Origin: Treponema sp.
Lineage (GTDB): Bacteria; Spirochaetota; Spirochaetia; Treponematales; Treponemataceae
DNA: 6,884 bases
NCBI GenBank assembly: GCA_017453705.1
Contig: JAFTEK010000189.1
Coordinates: 1 to 6,884 of the forward strand
Reading direction: 5' to 3'
Shown: positions 1 to 5,966 of the stretch, piece by piece
Position numbering within the stretch: the stretch's first letter is position 1
How the letters are laid out: each line of letters opens with the position of its first letter
Notes under the pieces: model-generated
Database searches by the model: none
What the model was told of the DNA's origin: nothing
Seen by the model: only the letters and a program-made list of their open reading frames with translations
Made by a program: the position numbers and the translations under genes

Positions 1-1505
1 GCTCCATATCCTTGTGACGATGCCTTTAGGAAATACGTCAGGGCACTGTCATGATCATCTCTCTTATGAAAATAGTAGTTGCCCAGCTTATATGAAGCAT
101 TGAAATGATACCTGTCGGATGCCTCCTTGAGCCAGTAGATACCGGCCTCATCATCACTGCCAAGTTCCTCGGCAAGGGAATACATATAGTCCGCATCCCC
201 GTCCAGACCTAAATCCATAGCCTTCTTGTAATACTCCGACGCGGCATCAATGTCATCATCAAAGCTCAGCTCACTCAGCCTCTTTTCCGCCTGCCTTCTG
301 ACAGCCTTAATGTCGCGCTCTTTTTCATCCGCCTTGACCGACAGCTTTTCAGCAAGCTCTTTTTGGGAAGAAGACTCGAATTTATCAGCCATTTCCCTGT
401 AGCGCACAATGTTCTTTTCTTCGACACTCTGAGCGTTTAAATCTATATCACGAAGGTACTCCAAGGCCTTCTCCGGATTCCTTTCTATAGAAGGAAAGGA
501 GCCGTTCTCATAAAAACGGTACATCTCCCACTGGGCGGTCAGCTCACCATTGGCGGCGGCCTGTTCTATCCACCAGTAGCCGTCATGTCCGTCCATGTCC
601 ACGAAGTTCCGTTGCAGACATGCCTTTCCATAGGTATACATTGTATCTGGATTCACAAGAACGTATTCTTCCTTGCTGGACGGCACAAGATACTCACTGT
701 GAACATAGCCTTCAAAGCCGTGAAAGACAACCTTCTCCCATTCATCCCCCGGCTCCAGAGACTCCACTACCTCTCCCTCGTTCAATCGGATAAGCTCCTC
801 AGCCCCCGCATCCGCTTCCGTCCGCATTATCAGGCGGTCACTGTCCCCGGTGTAAACCTTTTTGTATGTCCTTGGAATGAATATCTCTTTATGATTCTCC
901 CAGGCATCCGAAAGATACGGTGCAGAAAGCATAAGCGCAATAGCCGTAGCTATGGCAACACCTGTTCCGACAAGAAGCCTTTTCACCGTCCTATTGCCAG
1001 AAAAAGTTCCTGAAGCTCCAGTAAAAGGAAGAATTCCCGACGACGGCCTGTAGATTTTAGATGGAAGAGATGCCCAATCATTCTTTGCCGAACAAATTAC
1101 ACGTGCGTTCCTAAAGTACACAGAAGAAGACAGGCGAACATAGTTCTCGCTGTTTTCCAAACTGCCCTTGTGCATGACAATCACAAGGGGAGCCAGCTTG
1201 TCAGCAGATGAAGAGCGTGTGCCAAAATAATAGTTCAGCGCAGGAAAAGCCGCCTGAGAAAAATAAGAGTCCTTGTGTCTTTCCTTTATGCTAAAGCTGT
1301 TAAAGTCCACGAACGAGAGCTTTTTGTCCGTCTCCTCCTGCATTCCCGATGAAAGAGTCGCAAATGCAATGGAAAGCTCCCTTTTTTTGGAAAAGGCATA
1401 TCCGCGAAGAGAATGAATGCACTGCCGTATGCATGACCACAATGCTACATCAGTTCGCTCAGCTGCCTCCTCAAGAATAAAAACAACATCCTGTTTACTT
1501 GCCAT
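1..1505 (-). CDS. Single-pass membrane protein: degenerate vWA-like domain, SH3 domain, Sel1-type repeats (3' end cut off by window)
   Basis: The reading frame is open from the ATG at 1505 to the left edge, giving 501 residues with no stop, so the C-terminus is missing. Residues 6-140 look like a von Willebrand A fold: a hydrophobic first strand (DVVFIL), an amphipathic helix, and a later strand followed by a loop (APLVIVMHKGS). The DxSxS metal motif is replaced by EEAAE and the later TDG by HKG, so metal binding is probably lost. There is no signal peptide. A membrane helix spans about 177-195, preceded by NRTVKR, which predicts N-terminus inside and C-terminus outside. Residues 214-275 resemble a bacterial SH3 domain (MRTEAD ... 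GFEGYVHSEYL). Residues 308-350 and 419-501 resemble Sel1/TPR repeats (YWWIEQAAANGELTAQ; YYKKAMDLGLDGDADYMYSL), separated by a charged, probably coiled-coil stretch (362-415). It is divergent from the 1609 gene. The frame and domain order are well supported; function is unknown, perhaps an envelope scaffold. Confidence 0.85.
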   Translation of the reverse strand, partial: MASKQDVVFILEEAAERTDVALWSCIRQCIHSLRGYAFSKKRELSIAFATLSSGMQEETDKKLSFVDFNSFSIKERHKDSYFSQAAFPALNYYFGTRSSSADKLAPLVIVMHKGSLENSENYVRLSSSVYFRNARVICSAKNDWASLPSKIYRPSSGILPFTGASGTFSGNRTVKRLLVGTGVAIATAIALMLSAPYLSDAWENHKEIFIPRTYKKVYTGDSDRLIMRTEADAGAEELIRLNEGEVVESLEPGDEWEKVVFHGFEGYVHSEYLVPSSKEEYVLVNPDTMYTYGKACLQRNFVDMDGHDGYWWIEQAAANGELTAQWEMYRFYENGSFPSIERNPEKALEYLRDIDLNAQSVEEKNIVRYREMADKFESSSQKELAEKLSVKADEKERDIKAVRRQAEKRLSELSFDDDIDAASEYYKKAMDLGLDGDADYMYSLAEELGSDDEAGIYWLKEASDRYHFNASYKLGNYYFHKRDDHDSALTYFLKASSQGYG

Positions 1506-1509
1506 TTTA

Positions 1510-1538
1510 TAAATAATCCCGCGAGGATACTGTATCAA
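1510..1538 (-). promoter_or_regulatory. Predicted promoter for the 1505 minus-strand gene
   Basis: On the minus strand, TTGATA (1538-1533) matches the TTGACA -35 box at five of six positions. It is followed by exactly 17 bases and then TATTTA (1515-1510), a weak -10. The predicted transcription start falls within a few bases of the ATG at 1505, and no clear Shine-Dalgarno site lies between. The last two bases of the -35 belong to the A14/T14 tract. The -10 is weak; TATAAA nearer the ATG is an alternative. Confidence 0.4.
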
Positions 1539-1550
1539 AAAAAAAAAAAA
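1537..1550. repeat. A14 homopolymer tract between divergent promoters
   Basis: Fourteen consecutive A residues on the plus strand lie between two divergent genes. On the minus strand the T tract abuts and partly forms the -35 box of the 1505 gene. On the plus strand it lies about 60-70 bases before the predicted start at 1609. Tracts of this length are prone to slipped-strand length change, and AT-rich DNA upstream of a -35 can also act as an UP element. Confidence 0.9.
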
Positions 1551-1573
1551 GCAAGAGACCGCAAAAACACAGC

Positions 1574-1602
1574 TTGACAGGCAACCGCTGTCCTCGTATC
1601 CT
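1574..1602 (+). promoter_or_regulatory. Promoter for the 1609-4286 unit
   Basis: A perfect TTGACA -35 (1574-1579) is followed by a 17-base spacer and TATCCT (1597-1602), which keeps the T-A-T and final T of the -10 consensus. The seventh base after the -10 is 1609, the A of the start codon, so the transcript would begin at the ATG. The sequence just before the ATG is pyrimidine-rich with no Shine-Dalgarno site. Confidence 0.65.
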
Positions 1603-1608
1603 CTAATT

Positions 1609-2622
1609 ATGAAAATGAAAATATTTATTCCGATTTTTGTCCTTGTGGCAGCAATGACCACGGCTTTCGCAGGCCTGAACTCATACATACGCATTGACGA
1701 TCCTGATGATGCGGAGCACAGGTACCTTTACAACGGTGAGAACGTGAACGATGTCCGCTACACTTTCACAGGCTCTGTCTCAAGCGACTGTGTGTCCATC
1801 CGCGTAATATGGAGCAGCGGGGATGACGGCAACATAGACGAATATCTGGAGAACGGCTCCAAGAAGATACGCGGAGTGCCGATTGATGACTACGTTCTCG
1901 CCAAGTTCAAGGCGGGTGACACGCACTTTTCCTATACGGTTTCCGGCAGCCTGGACAACCTTGCGCCTGGCTCCAACTTCTACCGCTTCATAGCCCGCTA
2001 CAAAGACGGAAGAACCAAGCGGGCAAACCTGAGCTTCTATGTTTATGAAGGCGGTGCCGCGGAGAGAGCCAAGCCTGTGATTTACCTGTACCCCAGCAAG
2101 ACGCAGACCGTCAAGGTCTCCGTAGCCCCCAAGGGCGGAGTCACAGAATCTATTCCCGAAATGGGAAAAGGCTGGAAAGTGACAGCAACACCAGAGGGAA
2201 AAATCACTGATTCCAAAACAGGAAAGGACTACCCCTATCTCTTCTGGGAAAGCAAGGACTCTAACCAGCCGGTAGACATGAGCGAAGGCTTTGTCGTAAA
2301 AACTGAAGAGCTTAAGAGCTTCTTTACCGAAAAGCTTGTAATACTCGGCCTTAACTTTAAAGAAATCGCCGACTTCAACGAATACTGGATTCCAGAGCTT
2401 AGAAAGAGCGGCAAACCATACGTGTTCATCACCTTCTATTCCCAGGATCGCATAGATGCGGAGGCACCGCTAAATGTTTCTCCCAAGCCTGATTCTGTCA
2501 TACGCGTGTATTTTGACCACGCAGACCTTGACGCGCCGATTGCGGTAAAGAAACAGATTCTTATCCCTGCGGAACGGCATGGATTTGCCGTCGTTGAATG
2601 GGGCGGCAGGCGCTATAAATAA
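1609..2622 (+). CDS. Exported protein of the KPVIYLYP...EWGG domain family
   Basis: 337 residues, complete. Residues 1-21 form a Sec signal peptide (MKMKIFIPIFVLVAAMTTAFA, cut likely after AFA), so the product is periplasmic or secreted. Residues 45-147 form a beta-rich N-terminal region with no family I can name. From residue 155 the protein follows a widespread uncharacterised bacterial domain recognised by KPVIYLYP (155-162), GKGWKVTATPEG (186-197), YLFWES (210-215), YWIPEL (259-264), PDSVIRVYF (294-302) and RHGFAVVEWGG (323-333). All landmarks are present in order, so the domain looks intact. The family's function is not known to me. ATG 1609 is preferred because a strong promoter points directly to it; ATG 1615, two codons on, is an alternative that would barely change the signal peptide. 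It is co-transcribed with the Memo-like lipoprotein gene 2 bases downstream. Confidence 0.93.
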   Translation: MKMKIFIPIFVLVAAMTTAFAGLNSYIRIDDPDDAEHRYLYNGENVNDVRYTFTGSVSSDCVSIRVIWSSGDDGNIDEYLENGSKKIRGVPIDDYVLAKFKAGDTHFSYTVSGSLDNLAPGSNFYRFIARYKDGRTKRANLSFYVYEGGAAERAKPVIYLYPSKTQTVKVSVAPKGGVTESIPEMGKGWKVTATPEGKITDSKTGKDYPYLFWESKDSNQPVDMSEGFVVKTEELKSFFTEKLVILGLNFKEIADFNEYWIPELRKSGKPYVFITFYSQDRIDAEAPLNVSPKPDSVIRVYFDHADLDAPIAVKKQILIPAERHGFAVVEWGGRRYK

Positions 2623-2624
2623 GA

Positions 2625-4286
2625 ATGAAATCCTCATTCTGTCTTGCCAGCTTCTTTATGGCAGGGGCGGCGTTGCTGTCCTCCTGCCGTATCAAGGATG
2701 CCGGCCTCAAAGAGCTGACACCGGGAACAGACGGAAGCATAGCAGTGAGCTACCAGTATCCCGGTGACAGGGGGATGTGGAACCACATTTTCAAAAGCTC
2801 GGAGGCATACACTGTCCCGGAGGCACGCCCCCTGTCACTTATCCTGCCCCACCATGACATCACGGTTGCCCAGCAGAATTCCATGTACAGGGCAGTTTCT
2901 AAGTTCACCCGGCCTTCCGTCATAGTCCTGATAGGGCCAGACCACTACGAGAAAGCTACGGCCTGCATAGCGGCTCCAACTTCCTACGTCAGCTTTACCG
3001 CACCGGACGGGAATCTCGACCTTGCCGGTGACCTTCTGGAAAAGCTTGCAGGATATGAGCCGCTTTCCAGCTTCGTAAGCTTTCAGGATGACCTGTGGCC
3101 AGCTGACCATGCGGTATATGCACATACCCCTTTCCTTAAACATTATTTTCCAGACAGCAGGTTTCTTCCATTGCTCCTAAAGCCCCTTGCGTCTGACAGC
3201 GAATTCGATGCCTTCGGAAAACTCGCGGACTTCCTGGCGGAAAAGCTGCCGGATGATGCCCTTGTGGTGGCCTCGGTAGACTTCTCGCATTACCAGATTC
3301 CGCGCGTGACCGCCCTGCACGACAGCGTTTCGCGCAACACAATCCAGAACAGGGAATCTCCCAGGCACATCGAGGTTGACAGCCCGGAGACGCTCTGCTG
3401 CCTGACCCGATACAACGAGCTTAAGAAAGCCGTGCATCCCGTGCTTGTGGACATGACCAGCACCTACGACTTTATCCCCGACACCCTGGTGGAATCCACT
3501 TCCCACCAGTATTGGGCGTTTTATCCGTGCCAAGGGTCTAATAGCCCGGAGCTTTACGTTGGGGATGATACTGGCAAAGAGGAGACCGCCATAGACGAAT
3601 TCCGCAAGAAAATAACCACGACAAGCCAGCGGGCTTTTCTTGCGGATTACACCCATACTTTGAACCAGACGCTGCTCATAGCCGGTTCTGGAAATGTCGG
3701 AGCTGGTATCCGTACTTTCTGGAACTGGGACAGGTACAAGAGCACGACGGACAGGGCAGAAGTCCTTTTGCGCGATTTGGCGGGAAAAGAGGCTCGGTTC
3801 CTGTCAGGATTCGACGCCCTGCTGTTTGACCCCGCCCCCGGAAGCACTTTTACACAGGAAAAGCACGGCACAATCCTGCGGATTGAAAGCATTCCCGTAA
3901 CCAGTGCGGAAAGCTTTGAGCCGCAGGAAAGGCAGCCGCAGACGATAGGCATCCTTGTGCTTGTCGCTGACAAGACCAGCAGCGGTGAAGCAAGCCTTGA
4001 CATTCTACAATTCAATAGATTCTTTAAGTATTATGATGTAGTTGTCCTGCGATATACTGACGCATCATCAGGAACACAAGCATACCTGCCCGGCTTGCAG
4101 GATAGCTCCAGCGGCAAAGGCCCGCTGTTCAATCTTGGAGTATGCCATGATGAATCCGGGAACCCCATAAAAGGCAGCCTGCTCGCCTTGGATTGGTATG
4201 ACGGCAAGCTTAAGCTCGAGACTTTTGACTACGAAAGCCAGACAGGAACTGCACCGGCTGTATTCCAGTTCCTCCCCGATGACTAG
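2625..4286 (+). CDS. Lipoprotein with Memo-like (AmmeMemoRadiSam protein B) domain plus long C-terminal extension
   Basis: 553 residues. The N-terminus is a lipoprotein signal with lipobox LSSC, lipidated Cys21, so the product should be membrane-anchored outside the cytoplasm. Residues 68-300 match the Memo family: LPHHDIT (74-80, replacing the usual PHAGY), IGPDHYE (103-109), DHAVYAHTPFLKHYFP (161-176), ASVDFSHY (216-223) and ETLCC (255-259). Memo proteins bind metal through two His and one Cys; His76, His107 and Cys258 are the likely equivalents, so the site may be intact. Typical Memo proteins are about 270 residues and cytoplasmic; this one is double length and exported. Residues 345-540 form a second domain, possibly a degenerate CapA-like one (see findings). 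The gene starts 2 bases after the upstream stop, suggesting translational coupling. The AMMECR1 and radical-SAM partners are absent here. The Memo assignment is good; the biochemical role is unknown. Confidence 0.88.
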   Translation: MKSSFCLASFFMAGAALLSSCRIKDAGLKELTPGTDGSIAVSYQYPGDRGMWNHIFKSSEAYTVPEARPLSLILPHHDITVAQQNSMYRAVSKFTRPSVIVLIGPDHYEKATACIAAPTSYVSFTAPDGNLDLAGDLLEKLAGYEPLSSFVSFQDDLWPADHAVYAHTPFLKHYFPDSRFLPLLLKPLASDSEFDAFGKLADFLAEKLPDDALVVASVDFSHYQIPRVTALHDSVSRNTIQNRESPRHIEVDSPETLCCLTRYNELKKAVHPVLVDMTSTYDFIPDTLVESTSHQYWAFYPCQGSNSPELYVGDDTGKEETAIDEFRKKITTTSQRAFLADYTHTLNQTLLIAGSGNVGAGIRTFWNWDRYKSTTDRAEVLLRDLAGKEARFLSGFDALLFDPAPGSTFTQEKHGTILRIESIPVTSAESFEPQERQPQTIGILVLVADKTSSGEASLDILQFNRFFKYYDVVVLRYTDASSGTQAYLPGLQDSSSGKGPLFNLGVCHDESGNPIKGSLLALDWYDGKLKLETFDYESQTGTAPAVFQFLPDD

Positions 4287-4321
4287 ATGCATTTTCAGAG
4301 CCTGGTGATACTGATATGCAC

Positions 4322-4341
4322 GTGGGACCGACCTGTCCCAC
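4322..4341. terminator. Possible terminator hairpin between convergent genes
   Basis: A perfect 7-bp stem GTGGGAC / GTCCCAC encloses a 6-base loop (CGACCT), 35 bases after the stop of the Memo-like gene. It is followed by CTTTAAAA, a short and poor T tract. The position fits a terminator for the plus-strand operon, but the weak U run keeps confidence low. Confidence 0.4.
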
Positions 4342-4488
4342 CTTTAAAACAAGCCGATATTGCCTTTAAAACAAGCCAGTATTGCCTTTAAAACAAGCCG
4401 GTTTTGCCTTTAAAACAAGCCGGTATCGCCTTTAAAACAAGCCGGTTTTGCCTTTAAAACAAGCTAGTATTGCCTTTAAAACAAGCCG
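4341..4488. repeat. Tandem array of a 22-bp repeat, seven copies
   Basis: Seven head-to-tail copies start at 4341, 4363, 4385, 4407, 4429, 4451 and 4473; the last is partial. The first 14 bases (CCTTTAAAACAAGC) are identical in all seven. Positions 15-21 vary (for example CGATATT, CAGTATT, CGGTTTT, CGGTATC, TAGTATT), and copies 3 and 5 are identical. The unit length is not a multiple of three and no reading frame fits, so the array is non-coding. It fills most of the 241-base gap (4287-4527) between convergent genes. Nothing else apart from the 4322 hairpin is seen in that gap. Confidence 0.95.
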
Positions 4489-4527
4489 CCAAAGCTAATC
4501 CGTTGTCAAAGCGATTTTTCCCCTTGC

Positions 4528-5871
4528 CTAAGCAACTTGCTTAAGCCACTTGCCGCTCAAGTAGTAGCCCCAGAAAAGCGAGGATGTAAGTATCCATGTG
4601 ATAGGATAGCTAGCCATCACCATATTCAGCGTGGTGTCGCGGGGTACTGCGGTGAAAAGCCAGACAATACGCAACAGGCAGACCCCAAAGACCGTAATAA
4701 GCATGGGAACAAGGCTCCTGCCCGCCCCACGCACGGTTCCGCTCAGTATTTCAATCGAGATGTATGTCACCCAGAAGGGGGTCAGAAAACGCAGCATCTG
4801 GGTTCCCTGCCGGATAACCCCCGGATCGTCCGTGAAAAGAAGGAGCAGCCTGTTCCCAAACGTGTAAAACGGAACGCTGATTGCAATGGTAAAGACAAAT
4901 GCAAGGGCCAGGCTCTGCCTCATGCCCCGACGTATCCTGTCATGCTTGCCAGCCCCGTAGTTCTGCCCGGAGAACGTCGTTATGGCAAGCCCCAGCGCGT
5001 TTATTATCATCCAGAAGATTGAGTCCAGCTTGCCGTAAGCAGCCCATGCCGCCGCGCAGTCCGTTCCAAAGGAGTTGATAAAAGTCTGGATTATCAAATT
5101 GCTTATAGTGTACAAACTGGACTGCACCCCGGCAGGTATGCCCAGCCTTATTATGCGTCTAAGTATACGGGGGGTGAACCCCAGCTTCCGGGCAGAAAAC
5201 CTGTAGGAGTCGCTTGTACCGGCAAGAACCGCCACGCTTATGACAGAAGTTACAATCTGGCAGATGACCGTGGCTATGGCAACCCCTGATATCCCCAGGC
5301 GGAAAAAGACGACGAATACCAAGTCCAGCACGATGTTGACCCCGCAGCCCACGATGAGGATGACAAGCGGGGTGCGGGAGTCGCCTACCGCCCTGAGAAT
5401 CCCGGAACCCATGTTGTACACCGACATGGGAATCATCCCCATGAAGAATATGCGCAGGTACAGGCAGGAAAGATCGTAGGTCTCCGCCGGGGTCTTTATC
5501 AATGTCAGCATGGCGGGAGCCAGCGTGATTCCCAGGACGGACATCACAAGGCCGCAGACCAGGCTCAGCGACAGGGCTGTGTGCACAGAGCGGGATATTT
5601 CATCGCCGTTCCTGGCTCCGTAGAACTGGGAGATAAGAACACCGCCGCCCGAAGTCAGCCCCACAAAAAAGCCCACGATGAGGTTGACGAACACGGCAGA
5701 GCCGCCCCCCACGGCTGCCAGGGCCGCCTTACCGACAAAACGTCCCACGATTACCGCATCAACGGTGTTGTAGAGCTGCTGGAAGAAAGTCCCAAAGAGA
5801 ATAGGAAAGAAAAAGACCAACAGGGCTTTCCAGATGGGGCCTTCCGTGATGGAGAGAGGGCTGGATTTCAT
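4528..5871 (-). CDS. MATE-family multidrug/cation antiporter
   Basis: 447 residues, complete, the usual length for the family, with about twelve hydrophobic segments in two halves. MATE proteins sit in the inner membrane and export organic cations, drugs or metabolites in exchange for Na+ or H+. Family landmarks are the N-terminal ITEGPIWKALLVFFFPIL stretch (8-25), QQLYNTVDAVIVGRFVG (31-47), the SQFYGARNGD loop (81-90), RAVGDSRTP (160-168), SGQNYGAGK (301-309, the second-half counterpart of the first loop) and RGAGRS (381-386). The N-terminal stretch is typical of the DinF/MepA-like branch, though substrate cannot be read from sequence. The start at 5871 is supported by the TATAAT box just upstream and by the family N-terminus. 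It is a single-gene unit, convergent with the Memo-like operon and divergent from the 5967 gene. Confidence 0.96.
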   Translation of the reverse strand: MKSSPLSITEGPIWKALLVFFFPILFGTFFQQLYNTVDAVIVGRFVGKAALAAVGGGSAVFVNLIVGFFVGLTSGGGVLISQFYGARNGDEISRSVHTALSLSLVCGLVMSVLGITLAPAMLTLIKTPAETYDLSCLYLRIFFMGMIPMSVYNMGSGILRAVGDSRTPLVILIVGCGVNIVLDLVFVVFFRLGISGVAIATVICQIVTSVISVAVLAGTSDSYRFSARKLGFTPRILRRIIRLGIPAGVQSSLYTISNLIIQTFINSFGTDCAAAWAAYGKLDSIFWMIINALGLAITTFSGQNYGAGKHDRIRRGMRQSLALAFVFTIAISVPFYTFGNRLLLLFTDDPGVIRQGTQMLRFLTPFWVTYISIEILSGTVRGAGRSLVPMLITVFGVCLLRIVWLFTAVPRDTTLNMVMASYPITWILTSSLFWGYYLSGKWLKQVA

Positions 5872-5878
5872 TCAGAGA

Positions 5879-5906
5879 ATTATAGCAAATGGCGGTAACT
5901 TTGCAA
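5879..5906 (-). promoter_or_regulatory. Promoter of the MATE gene
   Basis: On the minus strand TTGCAA (5906-5901) is followed by 16 bases and a perfect TATAAT (5884-5879). Seven bases separate the -10 from the ATG at 5871, so transcription is expected to begin at 5872 or 5871. No Shine-Dalgarno site can fit in such a leader. Confidence 0.65.
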
Positions 5907-5929
5907 GGGGCTAGCAATAATGCGAATAC

Positions 5930-5963
5930 TTGTTAAAACTAAAGGCAAATGTCCGATTATAAG
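5930..5963 (+). promoter_or_regulatory. Probable promoter of the 5967 gene (sigma-70 or sigma-28 type)
   Basis: Overlapping readings are possible. A sigma-70 reading is TTGTTA (5930-5935), 19 bases, GATTAT (5955-5960), with +1 at 5967; TATAAG (5958-5963) is a better -10 alone but lacks a well-placed -35. A sigma-28 (FliA) reading is TAAA (5934-5937), 14 bases, TCCGATTA (5952-5959), close to TAAA-N15-GCCGATAA. In the first and third readings transcription starts at or next to the ATG at 5967. Confidence 0.4.
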
Positions 5964-5966
5964 AGT

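Larger units (their letters stand above)
1523..1603. promoter_or_regulatory. 8-bp inverted repeat touching both divergent promoters (candidate shared operator)
   Basis: GAGGATAC at 1523-1530 and its exact reverse complement GTATCCTC at 1596-1603 lie 65 bases apart. The left arm sits in the spacer of the minus-strand promoter, and the right arm covers the -10 of the plus-strand promoter. The left arm also overlaps a perfect palindrome, GATAC-T-GTATC (1526-1536), which runs into the minus-strand -35. A regulator binding both arms could control both genes. This rests only on sequence symmetry, and 8-bp matches in a 100-bp region can arise by chance. Confidence 0.3.

Noticed and set aside
585..1013. 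A 142-residue plus-strand open frame.
   Set aside because: It is antisense to the SH3/Sel1 membrane protein, whose domain order supports the minus strand.
1533..1571. N-terminal extension of the 1505 gene through the T14 tract, which would make it translationally phase-variable.
   Set aside because: The frame is open upstream, but only a TTG with no ribosome site is available nearby, and the same bases form a good -35 box.
3177..3656. A 159-residue minus-strand open frame inside the Memo-like gene.
   Set aside because: It is antisense to conserved Memo motifs, shows no recognisable domain, and has no promoter or ribosome site of its own.
2625..4286. A canonical AmmeMemoRadiSam modification system.
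   Set aside because: Only the Memo-like component is present, it carries a lipoprotein signal, and no AMMECR1 or radical-SAM gene is in the window.
4341..4488. CRISPR array.
   Set aside because: The unit is only 22 bp with a 14-base conserved core and about 8 variable bases, far too short for spacers, and no cas genes are present.
4537..5022. A 161-residue plus-strand open frame.
   Set aside because: It is antisense to the MATE gene, and its composition (many charged residues, no fold signature) is what the reverse of a membrane-protein gene gives.
5885..5951. Direct repeat GCAAATG at 5885-5891 and 5945-5951, and GCAAA/TTTGC dyad around 5885-5904.
   Set aside because: The repeats are very short, AT-rich and placed without clear symmetry to the promoters, so they are likely to be chance.
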